Origin: Dechloromonas sp. ZY10
GTDB taxonomy: Bacteria; Pseudomonadota; Gammaproteobacteria; Burkholderiales; Rhodocyclaceae
Assembly (NCBI RefSeq): GCF_041378895.1
Contig: NZ_CP144212.1
Coordinates: forward strand, 1,101,501 to 1,165,500
Length of the DNA stretch: 64,000 nt
Direction of reading: 5' to 3'
The notes under the pieces are model-generated. The model saw only the letters and a program-made list of their open reading frames with translations, had not been told where the DNA came from and did no database searches. A program made the translations under genes and the position numbers. Below, piece after piece: positions 21,389 through 29,852 of this stretch. Every line of letters starts with the position of its first letter. Positions within the stretch are counted from its first letter, which is position 1.

Positions 21389-23817
21389 GAAAAAAGTTAA
21401 GTAAAGTTCGCCGGGCCGATCCTTTCCTGGATCGTGAACTGGCACGCTATGAGTTTCCGCTGCCTTCGCGGGAATACATTCTTCAAATTCTGGAACAGGA
21501 AGCCAGGCCTCTGGAGGCCGAGGAAATCGTTCTCTTGCTCGATGTGAGCAGCGGAGAGCGGGATATGTTCCAGCGCCGACTGGGTGCGATGGAGAGGGAG
21601 GGGCAGCTGCTGAGAAATCGCAAGGGAGCCTATCTGGTGCCGGAGAAGGCGAGCCTGATCGCCGGTCGAATCCAGGGGCACCAGGACGGGTACGGTTTCT
21701 TGCAGCCAGATCAGGGCGGTGAGGATATCTTTCTCGATCAGCGTCAGATGGCTCGGGCCTTGCACGGAGATCGGGCGTTGGTGCGGATTACCGGCGTTGA
21801 CCGTAAGGGGCGCAGCGAGGGAAGTATCGTCGAAGTGACTGAGCGGGCGAATCAGCGAGTGGTTGGTCGAGTTTTCGTCGATCATGGCGTGACCTTCGTC
21901 ATCCCCGAGAATCGCCGGATCGCACAGGACATCCTGATTCCGCCTGTGGCCAAGAGCAAGCTCAAGCCGCAGTCAGGCCAGGTCGTGATGGTCGAGATCA
22001 TCGAGCAGCCGAACAAGTTTTCACAGCCAATTGGGCGGATCAGCGAAATCATTGGCAACTATGCTGATCCCGGGATGGAGATCGAGATCGCTTTGCGCAA
22101 GCACGATTTGCCCTTCGTTTTCTCACCGATGGCCGAGGTGGAGAACAGCAAGACTCCGAGCAAAGTGCGCAAGAGCGACCTCAAGGGGCGAGAGGATTTA
22201 CGTGATCTGCCGCTGGTCACCATTGACGGAGAAACCGCTCGCGATTTCGACGATGCGGTCTATTGCGAAAAGCGGGGCCGTGGATGGCGGTTAGTGGTGG
22301 CTATTGCTGATGTTTCGCACTATGTCCGACCGGGTATGGCGCTTGACCGCGAAGCCCGCGAGCGGGGAAATTCAGTGTATTTCCCGCGGCGGGTGATTCC
22401 GATGCTGCCTGAAAAGCTCTCCAACGGGATTTGTTCCTTGAATCCGGATGTCGAACGCCTGGCGATGGTTTGCGACGCCGAGATCAGCAGTACCGGAAAA
22501 ATCGGCAAATATCGGTTTTATCCGGCCGTGTTTCGTTCGCACGCTCGCCTGACCTATACCCAGGTCTGGTCCTGGCTCTCGGGTGAGGCGCAGCCGGAGG
22601 CGGCGGGGTACGTCGCGCTGCTGCCGCAGTTGCAAAACCTCTATAAGCTGTATCAGGTCTTGCACAAGGCCCGGGGCAAGCGTGGGGCGATTGATTTCGA
22701 AACCACGGAAACCCGGATGCTGTTCAACGAGCAGGGCAAAATCGAGAACATTGTCCCGGTGGTGCGCAACGATGCCCATCGCATCATCGAGGAGTGCATG
22801 CTTGCGGCCAATGTCTGTGCGTCCGATTTTCTGGCGACCCACAAGCAGGCCTGTCTGTATCGCATTCACGCCGCTCCCTCGGAGGAAAAGCTGAAGAATC
22901 TGCGCTCCTTCCTTGGCGAGTTCGGCTTGCAGTTGCCGGGCGGCGACGATCCGACGGCCAAGGACTATGCCGCCCTGCTTGAGCAGATCAAGCCGCGTCC
23001 CGACTTTGCGCTGCTGCAGACAGTGATGTTGCGTTCCTTGCAGCAGGCCATCTACAGCCCGGACAACGTCGGTCATTTCGGTCTGGCATACGAGCATTAC
23101 ACGCATTTCACTTCGCCGATTCGGCGTTATCCCGATCTGCTGGTGCATCGTGCGATCAAGGCGGTTCTAGCAGGCGAGAAATATCATCCGGAAGGTAGTT
23201 GGGACGATATCGGCTTGCAGTGCTCGGCGACCGAAAGGCGTGCCGATGAAGCGACCCGCGATGTTGAAAACTGGCTCAAGTGCTTCTTCATGAAGGAACG
23301 GATTGGCGAGGAGTTTGATGGCAGTATCTCGGCGGTAACTTCTTTCGGGATTTTTGTCGCACTCGACGCGGTTTATATCGAAGGTTTGGTGCACGTTTCC
23401 GAACTGGGGAGCGATTACTTCCAGTTTGATAACGTCAAGCACCAGATGTTGGGCGAACGTACCGGTCAGCGTTTCCGTTTGGGTGATCGGGTCAAGGTGC
23501 GTTTGGTGCGCGTCGATCTGGAAAACAACAAGATCGACTTCGTGCTCGCCGATAGTGGCAAGGGGGCGCGCGGAAATCGGTCCGCTGTTTCGACGTCCGG
23601 CCCTGCCGTGCGTTCACGGCCTGCTCGACCGGTTGGCGGGGCTGCCGCAGCAGCCCAGGCAAGGGAAGAGGGGGACCGCCCAGCGCCGGCTGTTAAGAAA
23701 AAGGTGGCGGTAAGGGCCGACAAGGCCAAGACCAAGCCACTCAAGTCCAAGGCAGGTAAACCCAAGGCCGCAAAGCGCAAAAAGGCGGCGGCCAACAAGG
23801 GGCGCAGCAGGAAATAG
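21382..23817 (+). CDS. rnr: Ribonuclease R
   Basis: Processive 3'-5' exoribonuclease that degrades structured RNA and takes part in rRNA quality control. Order: N-terminal helix-turn-helix (about 25-90), two cold-shock domains, the RNB catalytic domain with VTIDGETARDFDDAV and RERGNSVYFPRRVIPMLPEKLSNGICSL, an S1 domain (FDGSISAVTSFGIFVAL) and a Lys/Ala/Pro-rich basic tail of about 80 residues. ATG 21382 was chosen; GTG 21379 directly precedes it. There is no clear ribosome site and almost no room for a leader next to the divergent tRNA promoter. Confidence 0.96.
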   Translation: MSRKKLSKVRRADPFLDRELARYEFPLPSREYILQILEQEARPLEAEEIVLLLDVSSGERDMFQRRLGAMEREGQLLRNRKGAYLVPEKASLIAGRIQGHQDGYGFLQPDQGGEDIFLDQRQMARALHGDRALVRITGVDRKGRSEGSIVEVTERANQRVVGRVFVDHGVTFVIPENRRIAQDILIPPVAKSKLKPQSGQVVMVEIIEQPNKFSQPIGRISEIIGNYADPGMEIEIALRKHDLPFVFSPMAEVENSKTPSKVRKSDLKGREDLRDLPLVTIDGETARDFDDAVYCEKRGRGWRLVVAIADVSHYVRPGMALDREARERGNSVYFPRRVIPMLPEKLSNGICSLNPDVERLAMVCDAEISSTGKIGKYRFYPAVFRSHARLTYTQVWSWLSGEAQPEAAGYVALLPQLQNLYKLYQVLHKARGKRGAIDFETTETRMLFNEQGKIENIVPVVRNDAHRIIEECMLAANVCASDFLATHKQACLYRIHAAPSEEKLKNLRSFLGEFGLQLPGGDDPTAKDYAALLEQIKPRPDFALLQTVMLRSLQQAIYSPDNVGHFGLAYEHYTHFTSPIRRYPDLLVHRAIKAVLAGEKYHPEGSWDDIGLQCSATERRADEATRDVENWLKCFFMKERIGEEFDGSISAVTSFGIFVALDAVYIEGLVHVSELGSDYFQFDNVKHQMLGERTGQRFRLGDRVKVRLVRVDLENNKIDFVLADSGKGARGNRSAVSTSGPAVRSRPARPVGGAAAAAQAREEGDRPAPAVKKKVAVRADKAKTKPLKSKAGKPKAAKRKKAAANKGRSRK

Positions 23818-23837
23818 CGTGCTGTGCCGGTTGCGGC

Positions 23838-24710
23838 TCAACTCTGCGGAGGTTCCAGCTGTTGCAGAGATTCCGCCGCAGCGGCCAGTTGGCTGGCGAG
23901 TTCCGGGGTGATGTCGGGCAATTGTAGTGCCAGCCAGCCCAGGCCGGCATTTGGGATCAACTTGCCGGCTTCGGCCAGATCGCCGACCAGGGCGCGGTTG
24001 GCAAAGCCGCCACTATGCAGGTGGCGGGCGGTGTCGACGCAGAGTCGGGATAGGTTGGCCCGGATATGGTCGACGCCGCGAATCAGGTGGGTTAGCAGTG
24101 GTGGCAGGTTCCAGATTCCGGCGCATTTGAGGGTTAAGTCGCGGAAGCGGAAGCCGCAACTGTCGACCTGGGCCTGGACCGAGCGTAGCGACTCGCCGCG
24201 AGCCAGGCGGGCTTGCGCGGCTAGCGGTAGTTCAGGGACAAAGCTCCAGAGCAGCAGTTCGCCGATTTCTGAAAGCAATGCGGCCATCGCGATTTCTTCC
24301 GGGGAAATGTCGGCGCGGGCGCTTCCCCATTTATATGCCATCCGGCTGGCGGTTACCGAGCGGGCTTCGCAAGCAGCAAGCCCTGGGTTGTTTTCGTCGG
24401 TTTCCGGGCTATTCAGAATCAGGCGGTGCACATTGGCAACGCCCAGTTGCATGATGGCGGCGAGCGGCGTTGTGGTTTCATGCTCAAGCCGTTTGACCCG
24501 GCGCTTTTCGGCCTCGCGCAGCAAGCGCAGGCAGAGGAAGGGGTCGGTGCCGGCGAGGTGGGCCAGGTGGCAAGCCGACAGTTGCTCCTGATGTTGCTCT
24601 TCCAGTTCGAGCAGGCGGGCTTTTGACCGTGGCATACAGGGGAGTTCGGCGGTGCTCAGATAGGCCGCCCATTGGTCGACACCCCAGTTGCGTTGATTCA
24701 GTTTCAGCAT
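23838..24710 (-). CDS. HDOD domain protein
   Basis: A 290-residue HDOD protein; this family is related to HD phosphohydrolases and often acts in signalling. The N-terminal pattern YLSTAELPCMPRSKARLLELE, then LAGTDPFLCLRLLREAE and AIMQLGVANVHRLIL, fits HDOD. The position of the HD dyad reads AALLSEIGELLLW, with Ser-Glu instead of His-Asp, so hydrolase activity is unlikely. Start ATG 24710 was chosen over GTG 24719. It opposes rnr with a 20-bp gap and separates rnr from rlmB, which are often adjacent. Confidence 0.75.
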   Translation of the reverse strand: MLKLNQRNWGVDQWAAYLSTAELPCMPRSKARLLELEEQHQEQLSACHLAHLAGTDPFLCLRLLREAEKRRVKRLEHETTTPLAAIMQLGVANVHRLILNSPETDENNPGLAACEARSVTASRMAYKWGSARADISPEEIAMAALLSEIGELLLWSFVPELPLAAQARLARGESLRSVQAQVDSCGFRFRDLTLKCAGIWNLPPLLTHLIRGVDHIRANLSRLCVDTARHLHSGGFANRALVGDLAEAGKLIPNAGLGWLALQLPDITPELASQLAAAAESLQQLEPPQS

Positions 24711-24808
24711 GCTGCCCACCCGTCGGCCGGATTCCGATGCGTTGAATGTGTAATCCAGTTTACGACCGATTTGACCCGGATTTGAGGTTGGCGTTCTTTT
24801 TTAACAAA

Positions 24809-24849
24809 TTTTTTGCTTTTTTACGGTCGACCGTGGCAAAGCGCAAAAA
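24809..24849. repeat. Palindromic intergenic element, ACGGTCGACCGT core (24823-24834)
   Basis: The invariant 12-bp core has imperfectly complementary arms: T-rich TTTTTTGCTTTTTT on the left and GGCAAAGCGCAAAAA on the right. It lies between the divergent HDOD gene and rlmB. It is one of six full-core copies in the window. Confidence 0.8.
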
Positions 24850-24942
24850 CCCTTTCGCCGATTTGCCGAATTCCAGTCCTGGCCATGCGGCCCGGTCCCG
24901 GTTGCCGGTACAATCCCGCTTTGTCTATTTCGGAATGCTGTC

Positions 24943-25674
24943 ATGTCCTCCCGTCTGATTTACGGTTTTCATGCCGTGACCGCCAAGCTTCGCCACGACC
25001 CGGAATCGGTCAAGGAAATCATGATCGATGCGAGTCGCCAGGATGCGCGCGCGCGCGATCTGATCAAGCACGCCGAACTGCAGGATGTGCGCCTGATCGC
25101 CACCGATGGCAAGCGGCTTGACGGGATGGCGCCCGGCGCCCGGCACCAGGGGGTGGTGGCGCGGCTTGAGGGCGGGCGCAAGCTGGCGCATCTCGACGAC
25201 GTGCTCGACACGCTGGAAGAGCCGGCGTTCCTGCTGATCCTCGACGGTGTGACCGACCCGCGCAATCTCGGGGCCTGCCTGCGCGTTGCCGATGCGGCGG
25301 GCGTGCATGCGGTGATCGCACCCAAGGATCGCTCGGCGGGCTTGACCGATGTTGCAGTCAAGACCGCCTGCGGTGCTGCCGAGACGGTGCCTTACGTGAC
25401 TGTGACCAACCTGGCGCGGACCCTGCGCGAGTTGCAGGAGCGCGAAATCTGGGTGGTCGGCACTGCCGGCGAGGCAGAAACCGGGCTCTATCAGGCCGAG
25501 TGGCCACAAGCTACGGCCTGGGTACTCGGTGCCGAAGGCGAGGGAATGCGCCGGCTGACCCGCGAAAATTGCGATCAACTGGTGCATATCCCGATGCACG
25601 GCTCGGTCGAGAGTCTCAACGTCTCGGTCGCTGCCGGCGTTTGTTTGTTTGAAGCCCGCCGTCGGCGCGGCTGA
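24943..25674 (+). CDS. rlmB: 23S rRNA (guanosine-2251-2'-O)-methyltransferase RlmB
   Basis: SpoU-type (trefoil-knot) methyltransferase modifying G2251 in the P-loop of 23S rRNA. The 243-residue protein has an N-terminal substrate-binding region ([16 protein letters not shown]) and the SPOUT motifs [34 protein letters not shown] and [20 protein letters not shown] possible -10 TACAAT sits at 24909-24914, but I see no good -35. The zor-like genes begin 14 bp after its stop and are probably co-transcribed. Confidence 0.96.
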   Translation: MSSRLIYGFHAVTAKLRHDPESVKEIMIDASRQDARARDLIKHAELQDVRLIATDGKRLDGMAPGARHQGVVARLEGGRKLAHLDDVLDTLEEPAFLLILDGVTDPRNLGACLRVADAAGVHAVIAPKDRSAGLTDVAVKTACGAAETVPYVTVTNLARTLRELQEREIWVVGTAGEAETGLYQAEWPQATAWVLGAEGEGMRRLTRENCDQLVHIPMHGSVESLNVSVAAGVCLFEARRRRG

Positions 25675-25688
25675 TCCGGGGAAGATCA

Positions 25689-27224
25689 ATGGGCCTGATT
25701 TCGGCGGCGGCGGCGGCGACGATCATCTTTACGTTGCTGGCAGCAATTGCGCTGGGTTTTTTGCTGCGCTTCGTGCTGCCGGCAATCCGCCTCAACCGGG
25801 TGCTTGGCGCGGCGGTTCAGCGCCTGGAAAAAATGCAGTCGGGCGGCGCTGCCCGGCCGACTCCGGCCCAGATCGCCGAGGAGGCGATGGCTGCGCCGCG
25901 CCTGGCCCATTTGTGGCGTGAGTATGCGCAAACCCTGCACGCTACCGGCGATTCCGCGCAAGGCCAGCGCTGGCGGGCGACGGCGATGGCCGAAAGCATT
26001 TTCAGCGAAGCCGCGCTGGTCGATACGCCGCTGAAAACCGAGTTCTACAAACATTTGCCGGGGATTCTCACCGGGATCGGCATCATCGGCACCTTTGCCG
26101 GCCTGATCGCCGGCCTGACCCAGTTCGAGGTCAGCAGCGACGCAGCCACCGTGCGCCTGTCCTTGCGCGCGCTGATCCAGGGGGTTGGCCATGCCTTCCA
26201 GGTCTCGGCGCTGGCGATTGCCCTGGCGATGTTCGCGACCTGGATCGAGAAATCGCTGGTGACCTTGGCCTACCGCAAGGTGGCGCGGCTCAACGAGTTG
26301 ATCGATAGCCTGTTCGAAGGCGGGGTCGAGGAGGAATATCTGGCACGCCTGGTGCGGGCCAGCGAAGTTTCGGCGCAGCAGGTCGGGCAATTGCGCGTGG
26401 CACTTGGGCAGCAGAAGGAGGATCAGGCCGCCGGCCAGCAGGCGATGATCGCCGAGGCGGTCGGCAAGGCGGTGGCGGTCGCGGTTGACCGCGCCCTGCG
26501 CGAGCCGATGCAGCGCATTGCCGAAGCCGTCGAACGCGCTGGCGGCAGCCAGGGCGACGCTGCGGCCAAGGCGCTGGGGCCCCTGCTGGAGCGGTTTACG
26601 GCGCGCATGGAGGCCTCGCTCGGCGGCAGCCAGAGCAATCTGGAAGCAACCTTGACGCGCACGGTCGAAGCCTTGGGCAAAGTGGTGCAGGAACTCGGCC
26701 GGGTGACGGCGCGGATGGAAAGCACCGGCCAGGGCATGGTCCAGTCGGCTGCCGGCCAGTTGCAGACAGCCGGCCAAGGCGTCGGTCGCGCTGCCGACAG
26801 CTTCGCCCAGGCCAGCGGCCAACTGGTCGGCGCAGCCGCGTCGCTGACCGCTGCGGCGATGGAGGCGAGTACGGTGATGCGCGAACAGGCGCAGACCCGC
26901 GACGCCTTTGCCGCGATGCTCAGCGAAATGCGCACCCTGCTCGAACAATCGCGGCGCGAGGCAGCGCTCACCGACCAGTTGATCGGCCGTATCGAAGGGG
27001 CTGCCTCCGCGCTGGGGCGGGCCGAACTGCAGGCGCGCGACTATCTCGACGGGGTCAGCCGCGTGCTCGGTGAGGCGCACAGCAGCTTTGCCGACAATCT
27101 TGAGCGCACTTTGCGGCAGGGTAACTCGCAGTTCCACAAGGAAGTGGCGACCGCCGTTGATTACCTCAAGGGGGCCATCGAAGAACTCGGTGACACCCTG
27201 GAAACCCTGACGGCGCGGCGGTGA
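25689..27224 (+). CDS. zorA: Zorya-like ZorA: MotA/TolQ/ExbB-family channel with long cytoplasmic tail
   Basis: A 511-residue inner-membrane protein with an N-terminal helix (about 10-30) and two more (about 123-145 and 163-186). The second contains LPGILTGIGIIGTFAGLIAGL, the MotA/TolQ/ExbB pattern also typical of ZorA. From about 200 to the end runs a long Ala/Gln/Glu-rich predicted coiled coil. In characterized Zorya systems ZorA5ZorB2 forms a proton-driven motor whose tail signals phage invasion. Identification rests on this fold plus the ZorB-like neighbour 4 bp downstream. GGGGAAG precedes ATG 25689. A generic ExbB/MotA protein is the alternative. Confidence 0.8.
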   Translation: MGLISAAAAATIIFTLLAAIALGFLLRFVLPAIRLNRVLGAAVQRLEKMQSGGAARPTPAQIAEEAMAAPRLAHLWREYAQTLHATGDSAQGQRWRATAMAESIFSEAALVDTPLKTEFYKHLPGILTGIGIIGTFAGLIAGLTQFEVSSDAATVRLSLRALIQGVGHAFQVSALAIALAMFATWIEKSLVTLAYRKVARLNELIDSLFEGGVEEEYLARLVRASEVSAQQVGQLRVALGQQKEDQAAGQQAMIAEAVGKAVAVAVDRALREPMQRIAEAVERAGGSQGDAAAKALGPLLERFTARMEASLGGSQSNLEATLTRTVEALGKVVQELGRVTARMESTGQGMVQSAAGQLQTAGQGVGRAADSFAQASGQLVGAAASLTAAAMEASTVMREQAQTRDAFAAMLSEMRTLLEQSRREAALTDQLIGRIEGAASALGRAELQARDYLDGVSRVLGEAHSSFADNLERTLRQGNSQFHKEVATAVDYLKGAIEELGDTLETLTARR

Positions 27225-27228
27225 CCTG

Positions 27229-27945
27229 GTGAGCCTGGGTAGCCGTGCGCCGGTCGCGAAGAAAAAGCGCGACGAAGCTGAAAGGCCGTTCTGGATTTCC
27301 TTTTCCGACCTGATGACGGCGCTGATGGTGCTTTTTCTGGTTGCGATGAGCGTGGCGCTGATGGCGATCACCCGTGAAATTTCCGAAGCCGAGGAAAAGA
27401 AGGCCGAGCGCGAGGCGGAGATCGCCGAGCTGATGCAGCGTTTGCATAATGCGACCCGCGAATTTCCCGGTGTTCGCGTGCATGGCCGGGTGGTCGATTT
27501 CGGTGACCGTGCCCGTTTCGAAACCAACAGTCATCGCCTGAGCGATGCGCAGGCTCGCTTGCTGCGGGGCTTCACGCCGCACATCCTGGCGCTGGCGCGC
27601 GATCCGCTGGGCGATAAATGGCTTAAGCGGGTGGTGGTCGACGGTTATGCCGATGCGCGCGGCAGCTACCTGCATAACCTCAATTTGTCGCTGCAGCGCT
27701 CGGAGCGGGTGCTCTGCGTGCTGCAGGCCCTACCGCCGCAGCCACTGCCGCTCAGCGAGGCCGACCGGCAACTGGTACGCGAACTCTTCCTGGTCGGCGG
27801 TGCGTCCTTCAACGCGCTGCGCGAGAGCGCCGAGGAAAGCCGGCGGATCGAGATGCGGCTCGAATTCCGCGACCTCGACGAGGCGCCTGTCGGCCCGCGT
27901 CCGCCTACCGGAGACGGCGATGGACGCTGCCCGCTCGACCTCTGA
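27229..27945 (+). CDS. zorB: Zorya-like ZorB: MotB/OmpA-type peptidoglycan-binding stator protein
   Basis: A 238-residue protein with a short basic N-terminus, then RPFWISFSDLMTALMVLFLV (residues 19-38) and a single membrane helix. Asp27 is in the position of the proton-carrying Asp of MotB/ZorB. A periplasmic OmpA-like domain follows, with VVVDGYADARGSYLHNLNLSL and QRSERVLCVLQAL, then LFLVGGASFNALRESAEESRRIEMRL. The FWIS.ADLMTA.MVLFLV pattern, the SLQRSE segment and a C-terminal Cys-x-Leu resemble E. coli ZorB as I recall it. GTG 27229 is the start. Confidence 0.84.
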   Translation: MSLGSRAPVAKKKRDEAERPFWISFSDLMTALMVLFLVAMSVALMAITREISEAEEKKAEREAEIAELMQRLHNATREFPGVRVHGRVVDFGDRARFETNSHRLSDAQARLLRGFTPHILALARDPLGDKWLKRVVVDGYADARGSYLHNLNLSLQRSERVLCVLQALPPQPLPLSEADRQLVRELFLVGGASFNALRESAEESRRIEMRLEFRDLDEAPVGPRPPTGDGDGRCPLDL

Positions 27946-28459
27946 GGCAGAGGAAACGCCGCTGGACCGGCTCGCCGCCGAGTTGCAGCAGGCGCTGCGC
28001 GGCAAGCCCCGGCAATTGCATTGGGGCGACCCGGAGGCGATGCGGCGCTCGCTGGCGGCGGTGCAGGCCCGGTTTGGCGGGCGCCAGGCGATGGCTCGCG
28101 AACAGCAGATCGTGCGCGGGGTGCTGGCTTTCCGCATCCTCGGCCGGCAACTCGACTTCGTCCGCCTCAAATACGTGTGCTATGGCGTTGCTCAGGCCAT
28201 GGACTGGGAGTCGCGGCGTCTGCTGGATAGTCCAGAGCAGGTGCAGGTGCTACTGGAAGCCGTGGCCGCGCTCAAGCATCAGCCGCGGCGTTTCATCAAT
28301 TGTTGCCGGGGCTTGCACGCATCTTGGCAGCAGGCCTGCGCGGCGGATTTTCCGCTGACGCCATCCGCCCATCAGGGACTGGAAAAGCTGCGCCGTTTCC
28401 TGGTTTCGGCCAGCCCCGCGCTGCCGCCGGAATTGCGGATCGGTAACCTTCCGGCTTGA
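27920..28459 (+). CDS. Short third gene of the Zorya-like locus (ZorC N-terminal-like?)
   Basis: A 179-residue, Arg/Ala/Leu-rich, largely helical soluble protein with no catalytic motif that I recognize. GGAG (27910-27913) is 6 bp before ATG 27920, and the gene overlaps zorB by 26 bp, so it is translationally coupled. zorC, an EH-signature protein of roughly 500-600 residues, normally occupies this position. The segment RRFINCCRGLHASW and LEKLRRFL could correspond to its N-terminal region. The reading frame ends just before a palindromic element, and no downstream remainder of zorC, zorD helicase or zorE nuclease is present. Function unknown; the assignment is mostly by context. Confidence 0.6.
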   Translation: MDAARSTSEAEETPLDRLAAELQQALRGKPRQLHWGDPEAMRRSLAAVQARFGGRQAMAREQQIVRGVLAFRILGRQLDFVRLKYVCYGVAQAMDWESRRLLDSPEQVQVLLEAVAALKHQPRRFINCCRGLHASWQQACAADFPLTPSAHQGLEKLRRFLVSASPALPPELRIGNLPA

Positions 28460-28475
28460 ATTGTGATCCGCCTTC

Positions 28476-28524
28476 GGTTTTTTGCCGCTTGCTACGGTCG
28501 ACCGTGGCAAGCGGCAAAAAAACC
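28476..28524. repeat. Palindromic intergenic element, ACGGTCGACCGT core (28494-28505)
   Basis: The core is flanked by nearly perfectly complementary arms, GGTTTTTTGCCGCTTGC on the left and GCAAGCGGCAAAAAAACC on the right. It fills the gap between the convergent zor-like locus and the aminotransferase gene, 16 bp and 4 bp from their stops. The 3' arm is A-rich and no T-run follows, so it is not a classical intrinsic terminator. Confidence 0.9.
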
Positions 28525-28528
28525 GGGT

Positions 28529-29665
28529 TCAGCCGGCTTGGCGGATCAGTTCGGCCAGGCGCGCCAGGCCTTGTTCGGCATCGGCTTCGCTGGCGTGGCT
28601 GAAGTTCAGCCGCAGGTGGCCCAGCGGTGGCGTGTCGCTGGCAAAGAAGGCTTCTCCGGGCATGAATGCAACATTGGCGGCAATCGCCTGCGGCAACAGG
28701 CTGCGGGTGTCTATCTTGCGCTTCAGCGTCAGCCAGAAGAAGAGCCCGCCCGGTGGCACCTGCCAGTCGGCGAGGTCGGTAAAGTGGCGCTCCAGCGCGG
28801 CGGCAAAGGCGTCGCGGCGCTGCCGGTAGATGGCTGCCAGTCCCTCGCTGCCGGTGTTCTGCTGCAGATGTTGCAGGACCAGCCACTGACTGACGCGGTT
28901 GCTGTGCAGGTCGGCGGCCTGCTTGAGCCGGGTCAGCAGCGGGATCAGCGCCTCGCTGGCAATCAGATAGCCGAGGCGCAGGCCGGGGGCCAGGGTCTTC
29001 GAGAACGAGCCTTGGTAAATCCATGGCGCGCTACGCAGGCGGGCGCATACTGGCTGGCGTTCGCAGGCATCGTAGACCAGGTCGCGATAGGGGTCGTCCT
29101 CGAACAGCGGTGTGCCGGTGGCATCGCAAGCGGCGGCCAGGGCATCACGTTCATCGGCGGAAAGGCAGTGGCCGCTGGGGTTCTGGAAGGTCGGGATGCA
29201 ATACGCCAGCGCCGCCTGTGCGGTCGCCAGGTCGTTCCCGGCGGTGCTTGCCGAGTATTCGCTGAAGCGGGCGCCAAAGAAACGGAACACCTGCAGCGCA
29301 GCGAGATAAGTCGGGGCTTCGACTGCTACCGGCGTGCCTGGGTCGACGAAGAGCTTGGCCACCAGGTCGATCCCCTGCTGTGAACCGGAGAGGATCAGCA
29401 CCTGCTCGGCGCTGCAGGCCAGACCGAGGGCCGACATGCGGCTGGCGACTTCCTTGCGCAGTGCCATCTCGCCTTCGCTGGCGCCGTATTGCAATTGCGT
29501 GCGAGGCATCGCGGCCAGGGAAAACTCAGGGAAACTGTCCGGCGCCGGCAGGCCGCCAGCGAAGGAAATCATGCCGGGACGGTCGATCACTGCGAGGATT
29601 TCGCGAATCGGTGAGGCATGCAGGTCGCGGCTGCGGGCGGAGAGGCGGAGGGTGGGCGTGGACAT
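28529..29665 (-). CDS. PLP-dependent aminotransferase, class I/II (2-aminoadipate/MocR-like subgroup)
   Basis: A 378-residue fold-type I aminotransferase. Visible are SFAGGLPAPDSFP, LILSGSQQGIDLVAKLF, IPTFQNPSGHCLS, the PLP-contacting Asp in LFEDDPYRDLVYD, the Schiff-base Lys in YQGSFSKTLAPGLRLGYL, and RLNFSHA near the C-terminus. The subgroup includes LysN-type and aromatic or branched-chain aminotransferases; the substrate cannot be read from the sequence. ATG 29665 was chosen over an upstream in-frame start at 29683, which lies inside an operator. It is divergent from a MarR regulator that probably controls it. Confidence 0.88.
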   Translation of the reverse strand: MSTPTLRLSARSRDLHASPIREILAVIDRPGMISFAGGLPAPDSFPEFSLAAMPRTQLQYGASEGEMALRKEVASRMSALGLACSAEQVLILSGSQQGIDLVAKLFVDPGTPVAVEAPTYLAALQVFRFFGARFSEYSASTAGNDLATAQAALAYCIPTFQNPSGHCLSADERDALAAACDATGTPLFEDDPYRDLVYDACERQPVCARLRSAPWIYQGSFSKTLAPGLRLGYLIASEALIPLLTRLKQAADLHSNRVSQWLVLQHLQQNTGSEGLAAIYRQRRDAFAAALERHFTDLADWQVPPGGLFFWLTLKRKIDTRSLLPQAIAANVAFMPGEAFFASDTPPLGHLRLNFSHASEADAEQGLARLAELIRQAG

Positions 29666-29678
29666 GATAAGTATATAT

Positions 29679-29693
29679 GTCAAGTTTGTTGAC
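29679..29693. promoter_or_regulatory. Operator 1, GTCAA-N5-TTGAC
   Basis: A perfect 15-bp dyad, GTCAA GTTTG TTGAC, just upstream of the aminotransferase ATG and at or just beyond its predicted +1. Its centre is 48 bp from that of operator 2, which has the same half sites. It is probably bound by the adjacent MarR protein. Confidence 0.75.
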
Positions 29694-29701
29694 CTATGGA
29701 C

Positions 29702-29731
29702 AAGATAGCGCCAGGCCTCCTAACATGTCAA
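29702..29731 (-). promoter_or_regulatory. Predicted promoter of the aminotransferase gene
   Basis: On the minus strand, TTGACA (29726-29731) and TATCTT (29702-29707) are 18 bp apart. The -35 is embedded in operator 2 and operator 1 covers the start region, the expected geometry for repression. Confidence 0.6.
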
Positions 29732-29741
29732 TCAGCTTGAC
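29727..29741. promoter_or_regulatory. Operator 2, GTCAA-N5-TTGAC
   Basis: GTCAA TCAGC TTGAC has the same half sites and 5-bp spacer as operator 1, with matching outer bases (AT before, a T/C-rich AT after). It overlaps the predicted -35 of the aminotransferase and lies about 110 bp upstream of the MarR gene. Confidence 0.75.
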
Positions 29742-29852
29742 TCATAAAATTGATACAAGCCCGGCGCCCTGAAGCCCTGCTTTTCCCGCCGGCTTGTTGT
29801 CCCTGCCGGCATTTGGGGAATCGGGCACGGCGGGCGAGAAAGGTGGAACAGG

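Noticed and set aside
25689..27945. Flagellar MotAB or TolQR/ExbBD stator
   Set aside because: The long ZorA-type coiled-coil tail, ZorB-like motifs and a coupled third gene argue against these; kept only as an alternative.
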